Assembly: GCF_900187265.1 (NCBI RefSeq)
Contig: NZ_LT906450.1
Coordinates: 3,153,444 to 3,217,443 of the forward strand
DNA from: Rhodococcus rhodochrous
GTDB taxonomy: Bacteria; Actinomycetota; Actinomycetes; Mycobacteriales; Mycobacteriaceae
Length of the DNA stretch: 64,000 nt
Reading direction: 5' to 3'
Of the stretch, positions 39,248 through 50,711 are shown one piece after another. The position numbers were made by a program, and so were the translations under genes. The notes below the pieces were generated by a model. The model had not been told where the DNA came from, did no database searches, and saw only the letters and a program-made list of their open reading frames with translations. Each line of letters opens with the position of its first letter. The stretch's first letter is position 1.

Positions 39248-40398
39248 CGTTCACTCCTGTTCGGTTCCACTCCGGCAACCTCGAGCACTATGCGCGCCAT
39301 CTCGTCCGCGGCACTGCGGTGGCCGGCGGCCGCGGCGCTGCGCCCCATCTCCACGAGTCTCCGCTCGTCGCCGAGCAGCGACACCACTTCCGTGGCGACA
39401 TAGTCCGAACTCAGGTCGCCGTCGGCGACGATCCTGCCACCGCCGGCCTCGACGACGGGGCGGGCGTTGAGTTCCTGTTCACCGTTCCCGTGCGGGAGCG
39501 GCACGTACACGGCGGGCAGACCCACCGCCGAGACCTCCGCGACCGTCATGGCCCCGGACCGGCACACCACCGCGTCGGCGGCGGAGTACGCGAGGTCCAT
39601 CCGTTCGAGATAGGGCACGGCGACGTACGGCGCGCGGGCGTGTCCGGGGTGAGCGGGAATGTCCACGGTGTTCTTCGGTCCGTGCGCGTGCAGCACGGCG
39701 ATGCCGGCCTCCGCGAGCGCCGAGGACGCACCGGACACGGCCTCGTTCAGCGAGCGTGCACCCTGCGACCCGCCGAAGACGAGCAGCACGGGCACGTCGT
39801 CGGGCAGACCGAAGTGCCGTCGTGCCTCCGCGCGCAGCCCGGCGCGGTCGAGACCGGTGATCGACGAGCGGACCGGGATCCCCACGATCTGCGCGTCGCC
39901 ACGCCGGACGATTCCCGAGCGCGGGACGGCGGCGAGCACACGCTCGGCCCGCAGGGCACCGATCCGGTTGGCGATGCCCGCGCTCGCATTGGCCTCGTGG
40001 ACGACGACCGGGATGCGCCGGCGTCGACGCAACGGACCGGCCCCGGCCGCGAGATAGGCGGGCAGCGCCACGTACCCGCCGAAACCGACGACGACGTCGG
40101 CGTCGACCTCGTCGAGGATCTGCCGGGTGCGGCGCACCGACGAGACGACCCGCCCCGGTAGCTTCAGCAGGTCCATCGTCGGCTTACGGGGCAGCGGCAC
40201 CGGTGGGATGAGTTCGAGGGGATACCCGCGGCGGGGCACCAGCGTCGTCTCGAGTCCCCGTTCGGTGCCGAGCGCGGTGATCCGCGCGTCGGGCACGAGC
40301 GCGCGGACGGCGTCGGCCACCGCGAGTGCCGGTTCGATATGACCGGCCGTGCCGCCTCCGGCCACCACTACCGACAGTGCCGGCCTCTCCCCACTCAC
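39244..40398 (-). CDS. murG: Lipid II synthase MurG
   Basis: GT28 transferase adding GlcNAc to lipid I on the inner membrane face, 384 aa. [23 protein letters not shown] at the N-terminus, [45 protein letters not shown] and [35 protein letters not shown] are all present. GTG 40398 overlaps the ftsW stop. Confidence 0.97.
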   Translation of the reverse strand: MSGERPALSVVVAGGGTAGHIEPALAVADAVRALVPDARITALGTERGLETTLVPRRGYPLELIPPVPLPRKPTMDLLKLPGRVVSSVRRTRQILDEVDADVVVGFGGYVALPAYLAAGAGPLRRRRRIPVVVHEANASAGIANRIGALRAERVLAAVPRSGIVRRGDAQIVGIPVRSSITGLDRAGLRAEARRHFGLPDDVPVLLVFGGSQGARSLNEAVSGASSALAEAGIAVLHAHGPKNTVDIPAHPGHARAPYVAVPYLERMDLAYSAADAVVCRSGAMTVAEVSAVGLPAVYVPLPHGNGEQELNARPVVEAGGGRIVADGDLSSDYVATEVVSLLGDERRLVEMGRSAAAAGHRSAADEMARIVLEVAGVEPNRSER

Positions 40399-41966
40399 CT
40401 ACGGTTCCCTCTCTCTCCGCTTCGTCCGTTCGATCCGCGTGTCGTGCGGTTCGTCTGCTGCCGGCCCCGAGCCGGTTCGCGCGCAGGTTGTGCACGCCGG
40501 GCCCGGCCGGTCCCCTCCCGGGGTTCCGTCCGGCCCGCCGATCCCCGGCGGTCCTGCGCGGCTCTCCGTTGCCGCTCGTTCGGCACCTGGGGCTTCCGCG
40601 TGCGCGATCCCCCACCACCCGACGCGGGGCGGGCACTGCGCTCGGGTGCCGCGGCCCGCGCTCGCGGCTGTCGTGCTGCGACCGTACGCGCCGCCGAGGA
40701 GCGACCGGCCCGGTAGGCCTCCGGCTTGCGCAGACGCAGCAGTCGCGCGAACCGGCCGTCCTGCCCCGCGTGTAGCGCGGCGATCGCCTCGGGTTCGTGT
40801 CTGGCCGCGTTCGCGATCAAACCGAACATCAGCAGGGTGGTGGCCGTGGAAGTGCCACCGGCCGACACGAGCGGCAACTGCAGGCCGGTCACGGGCAGCA
40901 GTCCCACGACGTAACCGATGTTGATGAAGGCCTGGCCGATGATCCACGTCGTCGCCGTCGCGGTGAACAGGCGCAGGAAGGGGTCGGCCGAGCGCATCGC
41001 GATCCGCAGTCCGACATAGGCGAACAGACCGAACAGGCCGATGACGGCCACTCCACCGAGGAAGCCGAGTTCCTCACCGATGATCGCGAAGATGAAGTCG
41101 TTGTGGGCGTTGGGCAGATAGCTCCACTTCGCGCGGCTCTGACCGAGCCCACGCCCCCACAGGCCGCCGTCCGCGAGCGAGAACTTCGCCTGTCGCGCCT
41201 GGTAACCGGCACCCTGCGGGTCGTCGCCGGGGTTGAAGAAGGCCCGCACACGCTGCGAGCGGTAGCCGGCCGTCAGGGCCAGGATCACCGCGAGTGTGGC
41301 GGCCGTGCCGACGATCCCGAGGAACACCTTGAGCGGCAGTCCCGCGAACCACAACAGGGCGATCACGATGATCACGATCGAGACGGTGGTGCCGAGGTCG
41401 GGCTGGAGCACGATCAGGCCGGTCACGAGCAGGGCGGCCGGGACGAGCGGGACGAGCATCTCGCGGAGCGTCGAGTTCTCGCCGCGCCGGGAGGCGAGCA
41501 GGTGCGCACCCCACACGGCAAGGGTGATCTTGGCGATCTCCGCCGGCTGCAACGAGATACCGGCGATGACGAACCAGCCACGGGTGCCCTGCGAGACCGT
41601 ACCGATGCCCGGTATGAGCACGAGCACGAGCAGTACCACCGAGAACGCGAACGCCGGGAAGGCGAAGCGTCGCATCAGACGGACCGGGATCTGCAGCGCG
41701 ATGTAGAAGATCACCATGCCGAGGACGGCGAAGATCACCTGCGAGGTGAACAGTCCGTAGGCCGATCCTGCCGCGGCCACCGCGCCGACGCTCGACGACG
41801 ACAGCACCATGACGAGTCCGAGCACGGTGAGCAGGACGGCGATCGTCACCACGAGGTGGAAGGACGCAAGCGGTCGCGCCATCCAGGCCCCGAAGCGCCC
41901 GCGTACTCCGACCACCGGTTCGTCGGTGGTCGCCCCTGTTCGGGTCGCTCCTGCCCGAGGGGTCAC
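40395..41966 (-). CDS. ftsW: Septal peptidoglycan polymerase FtsW
   Basis: SEDS-family glycosyltransferase, 523 aa with about ten helices. Family motifs: [52 protein letters not shown] and [20 protein letters not shown]. The C-terminal about 125 residues are a hydrophilic, very Arg-rich tail, as in other actinobacterial FtsW. Partner of FtsI coded upstream. GTG 41966 overlaps the murD stop. Confidence 0.95.
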   Translation of the reverse strand: MTPRAGATRTGATTDEPVVGVRGRFGAWMARPLASFHLVVTIAVLLTVLGLVMVLSSSSVGAVAAAGSAYGLFTSQVIFAVLGMVIFYIALQIPVRLMRRFAFPAFAFSVVLLVLVLIPGIGTVSQGTRGWFVIAGISLQPAEIAKITLAVWGAHLLASRRGENSTLREMLVPLVPAALLVTGLIVLQPDLGTTVSIVIIVIALLWFAGLPLKVFLGIVGTAATLAVILALTAGYRSQRVRAFFNPGDDPQGAGYQARQAKFSLADGGLWGRGLGQSRAKWSYLPNAHNDFIFAIIGEELGFLGGVAVIGLFGLFAYVGLRIAMRSADPFLRLFTATATTWIIGQAFINIGYVVGLLPVTGLQLPLVSAGGTSTATTLLMFGLIANAARHEPEAIAALHAGQDGRFARLLRLRKPEAYRAGRSSAARTVAARQPRARAAAPERSARPASGGGGSRTRKPQVPNERQRRAAQDRRGSAGRTEPREGTGRARRAQPAREPARGRQQTNRTTRGSNGRSGERGNRR

Positions 41967-43453
41967 GGTTGCGTCCCGCCCCCGCGGAGTTCCTCGACCG
42001 CGGACGCGAAGCTCCTGCCGCGTTCGGCGTAATCGGCGAACATGTCGAGCGATGCCGCGGCCGGCGCGAGCAGCACCGTCTCCCCCGGCGAGGCGAGAGC
42101 GGCCGCTTCCCGGACCGCCACGCGCATAGCGGCGGGGCCGTCGGCGCCCGGCGCCGCGACCCTCCTCACCGAGGCGGTGTCGGTCTCGCTCGTCGCATCG
42201 GTCATCGCTTCATCGTCGCCCGTGTCCACGACGACGACCGGGACCTGCGGGGCGTGTCGCGCCAGCGCGTCGGCGATTTCGCCGGCGTCGCGGCCGAGCA
42301 GCACGGCTCCGGACAGTCGCGGTGCCACCTCGGCGACCAGGTCGTCCACCCGGGCGCCCTTGAGCAGACCACCGGCGATCCACACCACGCGGTCGCGGGC
42401 GAGCAGCGAACTGCGGGCCGCGTGCGGATTGGTCGCCTTCGAGTCGTCGATGTACTCGACGCCGTCGACCTGCCCCACGGGCGCGGCGCGGTGCGGGCCC
42501 ACGCGGTGCCGTCGCAGGCCGTCGTGCACCGCCGAGGCGGGCACGTCGATGGCCCGGGCGAGGGCGGCGGCCGCGAGTGCATCGGACAGTCCGGCGGGGC
42601 CGGGCGGCGTCACGTCGTCCACCCGGGCGAGCACGGCGGAATCGGCGAACGCCCGATCCACGAGCAGTTCGCCACTGATCCCGAGTTCGCCTTCCTGCGG
42701 ATAGCCCAGGGTGAAGCCCACGGTGACCACGGCACGGGACCGGTCGCCGAGACCACCGGCGATCGGGTCGTCGAGACCGATGACCCCGACGGCTCCGGTG
42801 AGGGCACCGAGTTTGGCCTCGATGTAGTTCTCGATGCCGCCGTGCCAGTCGAGATGGTCCTCGGCGATGTTGAGCACGACACCGGCCTCGGGCCGAACCG
42901 AGGGCGCCCAGTGCAGCTGGAAGGACGACAACTCCACGGCGAGGACGTCGGCCCGCGGTTCGTCGCGGCGCAGGGCGTCGAGCACGGAAAGACCGATGTT
43001 GCCGCACGCGACGCTGCCGAGACCGGCGGCCTCGAGGATCGCTTGCAGCATCATGGTCGTGGTGGTCTTGCCGTTCGTCCCGGTGACGACCAGCCACCGA
43101 CGGGCCGGTCCGTAGACCTCGGCGCGGTCGATGCGCCAGGACAGTTCGATGTCGCCCCAGATGGGGATCGCCGCGCCGGCCGCGCGCGAGAGCAGCGGGG
43201 CGTCGGGCGGGAATCCGGGACTCGTGACCACCAGGGCGAACTCGCGCAGCGCAGCGGGGTCGTCGACGAGGCTGTCGAGGTCGACCGTCCGGGCGCCGAG
43301 CGCCGCGCACTCGGCCAGTGCGCGCTCGTTGCGGTCGGTGACGGTGACGTGGGCGCCGAGATCGGTGAGGGGTTCGATCGTCGCGCGGCCGGAGACCCCT
43401 GCCCCGGCGACGAGCACCGCCCGTCCTCTGAGCCGTTCGAGTTCGTCGTTCAC
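41963..43453 (-). CDS. murD: UDP-N-acetylmuramoyl-L-alanine-D-glutamate ligase MurD
   Basis: Adds D-Glu, 496 aa. [56 protein letters not shown] and [13 protein letters not shown] are the family motifs. The frame is open far upstream through mraY, but GTG 43453 is two bases after the mraY stop and matches the family start. A short Thr/Asp/Ser-rich insertion near residue 430 ([19 protein letters not shown]) lengthens the C-terminal domain. Confidence 0.96.
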   Translation of the reverse strand: MNDELERLRGRAVLVAGAGVSGRATIEPLTDLGAHVTVTDRNERALAECAALGARTVDLDSLVDDPAALREFALVVTSPGFPPDAPLLSRAAGAAIPIWGDIELSWRIDRAEVYGPARRWLVVTGTNGKTTTTMMLQAILEAAGLGSVACGNIGLSVLDALRRDEPRADVLAVELSSFQLHWAPSVRPEAGVVLNIAEDHLDWHGGIENYIEAKLGALTGAVGVIGLDDPIAGGLGDRSRAVVTVGFTLGYPQEGELGISGELLVDRAFADSAVLARVDDVTPPGPAGLSDALAAAALARAIDVPASAVHDGLRRHRVGPHRAAPVGQVDGVEYIDDSKATNPHAARSSLLARDRVVWIAGGLLKGARVDDLVAEVAPRLSGAVLLGRDAGEIADALARHAPQVPVVVVDTGDDEAMTDATSETDTASVRRVAAPGADGPAAMRVAVREAAALASPGETVLLAPAAASLDMFADYAERGRSFASAVEELRGGGTQP

Positions 43454-43455
43454 GG

Positions 43456-44535
43456 TCAGTCCCCGATCGCCGCGAGGTATTCGCTGTAGAAGAGGGCCAG
43501 ACCGATCGCCGAGGCGATGGCGGCGAGCAACCAGAACCGGATGATCACCGTGGTCTCGGCCCATCCGCCGAGTTCGAAGTGGTGGTGGAAGGGTGCCATC
43601 CGGAACACCCGCCTGCGGCTGGACCGGAAGACCGCGACCTGGATGACCACCGAGGCGGCCTCCGCGACGAACAGCGCGCCGATGACCACCATGAGCAGCT
43701 CGGTGCGGGTCGTGATGGACAGACCGGCGAGCATGCCGCCGAGGGCGAGCGAGCCCGTGTCGCCCATGAAGATCTTGGCCGGTGCGGCGTTCCACCACAG
43801 GAAGCCGATGCAGGCGGCAGCGCCGGCGGCGCACAGCAACGCGAGGTCGAGCGGGTCGCGGACGTCGTAGCACCCGGCGGTCGGCTCCACGGCGCACGCG
43901 TTGCGGTACTGCCAGAAGGTGATGATGACGTAAGCGCCGAGCACCAGCGCCATCGAACCGGCAGCGAGACCGTCGAGGCCGTCGGTGAGGTTCACCGCGT
44001 TCGACCATGCGCTGACCAGCAGGTAGACGAACAGGATGAACACGATCGAGCCCATCGAGACCGTGGCGATGTCGCGCACGTAGGACAGGTCGGTGCTGGC
44101 CGGGGTGAGACCGTCCGCATTGCGGAACTGCAGCGCGAGGATGCCGAAACCCACCGCGACGACCAGCTGGCCGACCAGCTTGGCCGTCTTGTTCAGGCCG
44201 AGATTGCGCTGCTTGCGGATCTTGATGAAGTCGTCGAGGAAGCCGACGCCGCCGAGCGCCGTCGTCAGGCCGAGCACGAGCAGACCCGAGGCCGTGGGAC
44301 CTTCCGCGTCGTATCCCATACCGATGAGATGCGACCCCCAGTAACCGGCCCACAGACCGGCGAGGATCGCGACGCCGCCCATGGTCGGGGTGCCGCGCTT
44401 GGACTGGTGGCTCTGCGGGCCCTCGACCCGGATCTCCTGCCCGAAACCCTGCCGGGAGAACATCTTGATCAGGACGGGGGTGAGCAGGATCGAGACTGCG
44501 AGCGCGATGCCCGCCGCGAACAGGATCTGTCTCAC
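43456..44535 (-). CDS. mraY: Phospho-MurNAc-pentapeptide transferase MraY
   Basis: Transfers phospho-MurNAc-pentapeptide to undecaprenyl phosphate, making lipid I. It is 359 aa with ten helices. Signatures: [28 protein letters not shown] (the DD pair), [15 protein letters not shown] and [14 protein letters not shown], then [26 protein letters not shown] 44535 overlaps the murF stop and gives the usual length. Confidence 0.97.
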   Translation of the reverse strand: MRQILFAAGIALAVSILLTPVLIKMFSRQGFGQEIRVEGPQSHQSKRGTPTMGGVAILAGLWAGYWGSHLIGMGYDAEGPTASGLLVLGLTTALGGVGFLDDFIKIRKQRNLGLNKTAKLVGQLVVAVGFGILALQFRNADGLTPASTDLSYVRDIATVSMGSIVFILFVYLLVSAWSNAVNLTDGLDGLAAGSMALVLGAYVIITFWQYRNACAVEPTAGCYDVRDPLDLALLCAAGAAACIGFLWWNAAPAKIFMGDTGSLALGGMLAGLSITTRTELLMVVIGALFVAEAASVVIQVAVFRSSRRRVFRMAPFHHHFELGGWAETTVIIRFWLLAAIASAIGLALFYSEYLAAIGD

Positions 44536-46073
44536 CGGGCGTCCTCCGTCCCCACAGCAGCGTCGTTGTCTCCGGCACCGGGATCGTCCGCGAGGACGGC
44601 CTCGGCGACGGTCCACAGTCCCACGGACTGCGATGCCTTCACGAGCACGATGTCGCCCGGTTGCAGTTCGTCGCGCAACAACGCGATCGCGGCGTCGGCA
44701 TCGGGTACGTGGCTCGCTTCCTCACCCCACGATCCTTCCATCACGGCGCCCTGGAACAGACCCCGGACCGGCCGGGTGGCACCGACGGCGATGATGCGGG
44801 TGACGTCGAGGCGCACGGCGAGACGTCCGATGGCGTCGTGGGCGACGACGGCGTCGTCCCCGAGCTCGGCCATCTCCCCCAGCACCGCGAAGGTGCGCCG
44901 GCGATCCGGACCGGACCGCGCCATGGTGACCAGGGCCTTCACGGCTGCGCGCATGGAATCGGGATTGGCGTTGTAGGCGTCGTCGATGACGGTCACCCCG
45001 TCGGATCGGGTCTGCACCGCCATGCGGTGCGCCGAGACGGGACCCGCCGTCGCGAGCGCCTCGGCGGCCTGCTCGACCGTCGCACCGCATTCCACGGCGA
45101 CGGCGATCGCCGACAGGGCGTTGCCGATCTGGTGTTCGCCGTGCACGGCCAGGCGCACCGGCACGCGCCGCTCCTGTCCGTCGGCCCCGGGGACAACGGC
45201 GGTGAAGGACGCACGCGCCTGATCGTCGAGGTGGATGTCCTCGGCGCGATAGGCGGCACCGGACCCGGTCCCGACGGTCACCACGCGACCGGTGGTGCGC
45301 GTCGCCATCTTCGACACGAGGGTGTCGTCGGCGTTGAGGATCGCCACTCCCCCGTCGGCGGCGCTGGGCAGCGCCTCGACGAGTTCGCCCTTCGTCTTGG
45401 CGATGACCTCCTGCGAACCGAACTCGCCGAGGTGGGCGGTACCGACGTTGAGCACGACACCGATCCGCGGCGGGGCGATGCGGGTCAGGGTCGCGATGTG
45501 CCCGGGGCCCCGCGCCGACTTCTCGAGGACGAGGAACCGGGTGGATTCGGTGGCGCGCAGCGCGGTCCAGGGGTGGCCGAGTTCGTTGTTGAACGAGCCG
45601 GGCGGTGCGACGACCTGCCCGAGCGGTGCGAGCACGGCGGCGATCATGTCCTTCGTGGACGTCTTGCCCGCCGAACCGGTGACACCGACGACGGTGAGGC
45701 CGGCGTCGGTGAGCGTGTCCACCACGGTGCGGGCGAGCTTCGCGAGGCCGGCGAGCACGGCCGCGCCGGATCCGTCGCTGTCGTGTTCGAGCGCGAGGGC
45801 GTTGGTCTCGGTCGGCGGGATCGGCGGCACCACGATGGCGGGCACACCCACCGGCCGTGCGGCCAGGACAGCGACCGCACCGGCGGCGACGGCGGCCGCG
45901 GCGTGATCGTGCCCGTCCGAGCGCGCACCGGGCAGCGCCAGGAACAGGCCGCCGGGACCGATCCGTCGCGAGTCGAACTCGACGGAACCGGTCACCTCGG
46001 CGGACGGATCGTCGACGTCGTGCAGGGTGCCCCCGACGACCTCCGCGATCCGAGCCAGTGTCATCGGGATCAT
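44532..46073 (-). CDS. murF: UDP-MurNAc-tripeptide D-Ala-D-Ala ligase MurF
   Basis: Adds D-Ala-D-Ala, 513 aa. [15 protein letters not shown]-terminus, [23 protein letters not shown] loop [38 protein letters not shown] and [13 protein letters not shown]. The ATG overlaps the murE stop (ATGA). A slightly internal ATG at 46064 is also possible. Confidence 0.96.
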   Translation of the reverse strand: MIPMTLARIAEVVGGTLHDVDDPSAEVTGSVEFDSRRIGPGGLFLALPGARSDGHDHAAAAVAAGAVAVLAARPVGVPAIVVPPIPPTETNALALEHDSDGSGAAVLAGLAKLARTVVDTLTDAGLTVVGVTGSAGKTSTKDMIAAVLAPLGQVVAPPGSFNNELGHPWTALRATESTRFLVLEKSARGPGHIATLTRIAPPRIGVVLNVGTAHLGEFGSQEVIAKTKGELVEALPSAADGGVAILNADDTLVSKMATRTTGRVVTVGTGSGAAYRAEDIHLDDQARASFTAVVPGADGQERRVPVRLAVHGEHQIGNALSAIAVAVECGATVEQAAEALATAGPVSAHRMAVQTRSDGVTVIDDAYNANPDSMRAAVKALVTMARSGPDRRRTFAVLGEMAELGDDAVVAHDAIGRLAVRLDVTRIIAVGATRPVRGLFQGAVMEGSWGEEASHVPDADAAIALLRDELQPGDIVLVKASQSVGLWTVAEAVLADDPGAGDNDAAVGTEDAR

Positions 46074-47815
46074 GCCTTGCCTCCGTGATGCGAACCGCCC
46101 GCAGCAGGCGGATGGTCACCGTCGGGTCCTGCGGTCCGGTACTTGTCGAGAGCTGCACCGAGGACCTCGCGGTCGTCGAAGGGGTGCTTCACTCCGTCGA
46201 TCTCCTGCCCCGTCTCGTGGCCCTTGCCGGCGACGAGGACGACGTCGCCCGGGCGGGCCCACGCGACCGCGGCGTCGATCGCCGCGGCGCGGTCGCCGAT
46301 CTCGAGGATCTCGCCACGTTCGGCCGGCGGCACGGAGTGCGCACCGTCGAGGACGGCCGCGCGGATGGCGGCGGGGTTCTCGGTTCGTGGGTTGTCGTCG
46401 GTCACGACCACCAGATCGGCGGCTCGCGCCGCGACCTCGCCCATGATCGGCCGCTTCGTCCGGTCGCGGTCGCCGCCCGCACCGACGACGACGGCGACGC
46501 GTCCCTCGGTCGCGGCGCGCAGGGTTCCGATGACCGCTTCGAGCGCCGCGGGCTTGTGGGCGTAGTCGACGACGGCGAGGAAGTCCTGTCCGCGCTCGAC
46601 CCGTTCGACCCGGCCGGGCACCGCGACATCGGCGATACCGCGGATCGCGGCGTCGATGTCGGCGCCCACCTCGGCGCAGAGCGCCACGGCGAGGGCGGCG
46701 TTGGTGACGTTGTAGCGGCCCGGCAGGCCGACGGTGGCGCGGCGGGCGATCCCGTCCGGACCGGTCAGGGTGAACTGCTGCACGCCCGTCTCTTCGGGGA
46801 CGTCGTCGGTGACCGTCCAGTCGGCACCGGCGGCACCGACGCCACCTGCGGCACCGACGCCACCGGCGTCACCTGCGGCACTGTCGTCACCTGTGGCACT
46901 GTCGCCACCTGTGGTGACCGTGCGGACTGCGGTCGCGTCGTCGCGGCCGGCGCGAGCGACCTCGGCCATGCGGCGTCCCCACGCGTCGTCGGTGCACACC
47001 ACCGCGCGCTGGGCCCGGACCGGCGAGTCCTCGGCGAACAGCCGGGCCTTCGCGCCGAAGTAGTCGTCGAGGTCCTTGTGGAAGTCGAGATGGTCCTGGG
47101 ACAGGTTGGTGAACCCGCCGACGGCGAACTCGGTGGCGTCCACGCGACCGAGCGCGAGGGCGTGGCTGGAGACCTCCATCACGACCGTGTCGACACCGCG
47201 TTCGCGCATGACGGCGAACAGTGCGTGCAGCTGCGGCGCCTCGGGGGTCGTGAGGGTGCTCGGCACGCGGATCCCCTCGATCCGGGTCTCCACCGTGCCG
47301 ACGAGACCCACGACGCGTCCGGCCGCGACCAGGCCGGCCTCGACGAGATAGGAGGTCGTGGTCTTACCGGACGTGCCCGTGATGCCGATGACCTGCATGC
47401 TCCGGGAGGGGTGTCCGTAGACGGTGGCCGACGCCGCCCCCAGCGCGGCACGCGGCTCGGGATGGACGAGGACCGCGACCGGATCCGAGGTGGCCTCGGC
47501 GACGAGATCGCGACCGGCCTCGTCGGTCAGCACGGCGACCGCTCCGCGCTCGAGCGCGGTGCCCGCGAAGGAGGCGCCGTGGGCGCGCGCGCCGGGCAGC
47601 GCGGCGAAGACGTCGCCGGGGCGGATGCCCTGGGCGCGCAGGTCGATGCCGGTGACCGCGGCCGCACGGGCCGCATCATCTCCGGCGGCTGCATTGACGA
47701 TCTCGACGCGCGCCCCGATGGCGTCGGCGAGAACCGAGATCTGCGTCATCGGTGGGTGCTCGGGTCTCCGCCCCTCCTCCGGAGGAGCCGGATCCGGACT
47801 CGATGGCACAGGCAC
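46070..47815 (-). CDS. murE: UDP-MurNAc-dipeptide meso-DAP ligase MurE
   Basis: Adds meso-diaminopimelate, 581 aa. IGITGTSGKTTTSYLVEAGL, MEVSSHALALGRV, NLSQDHLDFH and the DAP-selecting DDNPRTENP are present. GTG 47815 was chosen for the AGAGGA site five bases upstream; ATG 47854 and ATG 47749 (MTQISVLAD) are alternatives. An in-frame 18-bp repeat tract codes a Gly/Ala/Asp/Thr-rich surface loop. A 140-bp gap to ftsI is the largest break among the mur genes and may hold a promoter. Confidence 0.95.
   Translation of the reverse strand: MPVPSSPDPAPPEEGRRPEHPPMTQISVLADAIGARVEIVNAAAGDDAARAAAVTGIDLRAQGIRPGDVFAALPGARAHGASFAGTALERGAVAVLTDEAGRDLVAEATSDPVAVLVHPEPRAALGAASATVYGHPSRSMQVIGITGTSGKTTTSYLVEAGLVAAGRVVGLVGTVETRIEGIRVPSTLTTPEAPQLHALFAVMRERGVDTVVMEVSSHALALGRVDATEFAVGGFTNLSQDHLDFHKDLDDYFGAKARLFAEDSPVRAQRAVVCTDDAWGRRMAEVARAGRDDATAVRTVTTGGDSATGDDSAAGDAGGVGAAGGVGAAGADWTVTDDVPEETGVQQFTLTGPDGIARRATVGLPGRYNVTNAALAVALCAEVGADIDAAIRGIADVAVPGRVERVERGQDFLAVVDYAHKPAALEAVIGTLRAATEGRVAVVVGAGGDRDRTKRPIMGEVAARAADLVVVTDDNPRTENPAAIRAAVLDGAHSVPPAERGEILEIGDRAAAIDAAVAWARPGDVVLVAGKGHETGQEIDGVKHPFDDREVLGAALDKYRTAGPDGDHPPAAGGSHHGGKA
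46841..46915. repeat. 18-bp tandem repeats inside murE
   Basis: Units of the type GCCACCTGCGGCACCGAC start at 46841, 46868 and 46886, with a 9-base partial at 46859 and a 12-base partial at 46904. They encode GDS/GAA-type loops without shifting the frame. Confidence 0.8.
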
Positions 47816-47955
47816 CAGTTTCCTCTCGCTTCGCTGCAGCTCGTCTGCAGGCACTCCGACGGATGTTCCCGGGTTCGTTCCCGATGCGGTCTCGGCGACG
47901 ATCGTCGTGTCACGTTACCGACGTGTCAGCCTACCGAGGCGCCACGGTCACCTCG
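47816..47955 (-). promoter_or_regulatory. ftsI-murE gap, possible murE promoter
   Basis: The 140-bp gap has no gene. On the minus strand TAGGCT and TAACGT are possible -10 boxes, TGACACG occurs twice 16 bases apart, and the 12-bp palindrome CGACGATCGTCG is present. A second promoter within the mur operon is plausible but unproven. Confidence 0.35.
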
Positions 47956-49863
47956 TCAGTCGACCTGGAGGATCAACTTGCTCTCCGGTTCGGCCGACAG
48001 CGGCACGCCGTCGCGCTGCAGCAACCACGACGCGATGTTGCGGAACAGCGGCGCGGCCGATTGGCCACCGCTGCCGTCGGAGCTGCGGGTCGGGGCGTCG
48101 AGCATGATGCCCACGACGTAGCGCGGATCGTCGGACGGCGCGATGCCGGCGAAGGTGATCCAGTAGTCGGAGTTCGAGTAGCACTTGCAGTTCTGGTCGA
48201 TCTGCTGGGCGGTGCCCGTCTTGCCCGAGATCTGATAGCCCTCGATGGCGGCGCCCGCGCCGGTGCCCTGCTGGTTGCCGGTATCGGACTGGACGACGGA
48301 GCGGAACATGTCGCGCACCGTCGCGGCGGTCTGCGGGCTCACCACCCGCACCGGATCGGGGCGGGGCGTCTCGGTGCGTGTGCCGTCCGGCGCGACGGTG
48401 GCCCGCACGACCCGCGGCGGGACACGCTCGCCGTCGTTCGCGATGGTCTGGTAGATCGCAGTCATCTGCAGCAGCGTCATCGACAGACCCTGGCCGATGG
48501 GAAGGTTCGCGAAGGTGCCACCCGACCACTGCTCCCGGCTGGGCAGCAGACCCGCCGACTCGCCGGGCAGGCCGACATCGGTGCGCTGACCGAGACCGAA
48601 CAGTCGCAGCATCTCGGCGAAGCGGTCCTCACCGATCCGCTCCGCGAGCATGAGCGTGCCGACGTTCGACGACTTCCCGAACACACCCGTCGTGGTGTAC
48701 GGCACGACCCCGTGATCCCAGGCGTCCTTGACGGTCGCGCCGGCCATGGTGATCGTGCCGGGGACCTGCAGAACCTCGTCGGGGCGGGTCAGACCGTCCT
48801 CGATCGCCGCGGCCGCAGTGATGATCTTGTTCACGGATCCGGGCTCGAACGGCGAACTGACCGCGAGATTGCCCTGTTCGGCGTCGGGCGGGTTGTTCGC
48901 GACACCGATCGACGGGTCGAAGGTGCTGTCGTTCGACATGGCGAGCACTTCGCCGGTGTGCGCGTCGAGCACCACGGCGGAGGCGTTCTTCGCCCCGGAC
49001 AGGTCCTTGGCGCGCTGCACCTCCTGCTGCACGTGGTACTGCAGGTCGTTGTCGATCGTGAGCTCGACGGAGGAACCGTCGACGGCGGGCTGGCGGTCGC
49101 GCCAGCTGCCCGGGATGACGGCGCCGTCGGACCCGCGGTCGTAGGTGGACGACCCGTCGGTACCCGCCAGCACGGCGTCCATCGACGCTTCGAGCCCGAT
49201 CAGGCCGTGTCCGTCCCAGCCGGTCGCGCCGACGAGATTGGCGGCGAGCGATCCGCCCGGATACAGACGGATGTCCTGGCGTTCGGTGCCGACCTTGTCG
49301 TACTCGTCGACGATCTCCGCCGCGACGCCGGGATCGACACCGCGAGCGAGGTACACGAAGGTCTCGTCGCTCTCGAGCATCTCGAGCACGTCCTTCTCGG
49401 GCGCCGCAGCGCCGAGCGCGTCGTGGATCGCCGACGCGACGCCCTCGAGATATTCCGAGACCTCGGGCCGGGACGGATCCTTGGCGCGTTCCTCCTCGAG
49501 TTCCTTGCGCACCCGCACGGGTTGGAAGGTCAGTGCCTTCGCCTCCATGGTGTAGGCGAGTGGTTCGCCGTTGCGATCGGCGATGGTGCCGCGGGTCGCG
49601 GGTTCGACGAGTCGGGTGGTGCGCTGGCTGGCCGCCTCGGCGGACAGGGTCGGGGCCTGGACGAGCTGCACGGACAGCAACTGCGCGACGGCTACGCCCA
49701 GAGCGCCGAACATGCCGATCCGGCCCCATTTGTTGCGAAAGGTGAAACTCGTCCGGTCGCGGTGCTTGCGATCGCGCGGCGCGGGCATTCGAGCCCGCCC
49801 GCCGCGCGTCGCAGGGGTGGAACGTCGCTGCGGTGCACGCCGGGGGGTGGAGCGGTTGTTCAC
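47956..49863 (-). CDS. ftsI: Septal transpeptidase FtsI (PBP3/PbpB)
   Basis: Class B penicillin-binding protein, 635 aa. A basic N-terminus, one helix (IGMFGALGVAVAQLLSVQLVQ, about 48-68), a dimerisation domain from TRGTIADRNGEPLAYT, and the transpeptidase domain with SxxK in FEPGSVNK (about 355), SxN in GKSSNVG (about 408) and KTGTAQ (about 560). GTG 49863 overlaps the FtsL-like gene's stop. It cross-links septal wall with FtsW. Confidence 0.96.
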   Translation of the reverse strand: MNNRSTPRRAPQRRSTPATRGGRARMPAPRDRKHRDRTSFTFRNKWGRIGMFGALGVAVAQLLSVQLVQAPTLSAEAASQRTTRLVEPATRGTIADRNGEPLAYTMEAKALTFQPVRVRKELEEERAKDPSRPEVSEYLEGVASAIHDALGAAAPEKDVLEMLESDETFVYLARGVDPGVAAEIVDEYDKVGTERQDIRLYPGGSLAANLVGATGWDGHGLIGLEASMDAVLAGTDGSSTYDRGSDGAVIPGSWRDRQPAVDGSSVELTIDNDLQYHVQQEVQRAKDLSGAKNASAVVLDAHTGEVLAMSNDSTFDPSIGVANNPPDAEQGNLAVSSPFEPGSVNKIITAAAAIEDGLTRPDEVLQVPGTITMAGATVKDAWDHGVVPYTTTGVFGKSSNVGTLMLAERIGEDRFAEMLRLFGLGQRTDVGLPGESAGLLPSREQWSGGTFANLPIGQGLSMTLLQMTAIYQTIANDGERVPPRVVRATVAPDGTRTETPRPDPVRVVSPQTAATVRDMFRSVVQSDTGNQQGTGAGAAIEGYQISGKTGTAQQIDQNCKCYSNSDYWITFAGIAPSDDPRYVVGIMLDAPTRSSDGSGGQSAAPLFRNIASWLLQRDGVPLSAEPESKLILQVD

Positions 49864-50708
49864 CGAGGCCCACCCTCGGGTTCCGTCGGCACGGCCTGGA
49901 CAGGTGCTTCGGGCGCCGCCTCACGGGGCGCCTCGGATTGCGGCAGCTCGCTCACGGGTACCGATTGTCCCGCCGCGGGCGGAACAGGTGCGGCACCCTC
50001 GACGTCCGGCGTGGCGCCCGCAGGAGCCTCCGCCACGGACGCGGGCACGGGAGCCGGTGCCGGATCCTCGCCCACAGGGCGGCCGTCGGACGACGGCGCC
50101 GCCCGGCGCGCGTCCTCGGTGTCGGTGCGCGGCCGGGGTCCCTCGCTCACGTCACCGAGCGGCCGCGGTGTCTCCGCCCCGGCACTGCCGGCCAGCGGGG
50201 TCTGGACGCGGGCGTCCTCCCGGGCCGGCGGATCCAGCGGGGCCGGCGGGGCGCCCTGAGCCGGAACCGGATCGCCCACCACCTGCACCGAACCGTCCGG
50301 AGCGACGACGATCCGCGCGACCTGCCCGGTAGGAATCATGCCCAGCTCCGCCGCGGCGACGGCGAGCGCGGGAGCCGATTCGGCCGTGGCGACGTCGCGC
50401 TGGAGCACCGCGCGCTTCTGGGCGAGTTCCTCGTTGAGGGAACGCGCCGCGCTCAGCTCGTAGGAATCCTCGGTCGCCCGGGTGGTCAGCAGCAGCGTCA
50501 CGGCCATGCCCACGCCCAGGAGCCCGATGATGGTGGCGACGAACGGGATCCGGGTGCGGACACGTCCGGCACCCGTCGTGCGCCCGCGGGTCTCGACCTG
50601 CTCGACCCCGAGCTGTGCTGCGCGCTGCGACCGTCGCTGATAGGCACGCTGCGCTGCGGTCGATCGCCCCGGGTTCCGGCGCTGCGGGGGTGCCACCTGT
50701 ACGGTCAT
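49860..50708 (-). CDS. ftsL: FtsL-like divisome protein
   Basis: A 282-aa bitopic protein in the ftsL position. Basic N-terminus, one helix (IPFVATIIGLLGVGMAVTLLL, about 54-74), a short coiled coil (YELSAARSLNEELAQKRAVLQRDVATAES) and AAAELGMIPTGQVARIVV, which is the FtsL pattern. The last about 140 residues are a disordered Pro/Ala/Glu tail, far longer than FtsL of other phyla but typical for actinobacteria (Rv2164c). It lies between rsmH (3 bp away) and ftsI. Confidence 0.85.
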   Translation of the reverse strand: MTVQVAPPQRRNPGRSTAAQRAYQRRSQRAAQLGVEQVETRGRTTGAGRVRTRIPFVATIIGLLGVGMAVTLLLTTRATEDSYELSAARSLNEELAQKRAVLQRDVATAESAPALAVAAAELGMIPTGQVARIVVAPDGSVQVVGDPVPAQGAPPAPLDPPAREDARVQTPLAGSAGAETPRPLGDVSEGPRPRTDTEDARRAAPSSDGRPVGEDPAPAPVPASVAEAPAGATPDVEGAAPVPPAAGQSVPVSELPQSEAPREAAPEAPVQAVPTEPEGGPR

Positions 50709-50711
50709 CGG

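Noticed and set aside
37634-39403. Open frame of 589 codons on the plus strand opposite murC
   Set aside because: Shadow of high-GC murC; Arg/Gly/Asp-rich translation with no domain, and murC has full ligase motifs.
43456-44578. murD frame extending upstream through mraY as a possible fusion
   Set aside because: The extension is simply open in high-GC DNA; mraY reads correctly in another frame and the MurD N-terminus begins at GTG 43453.
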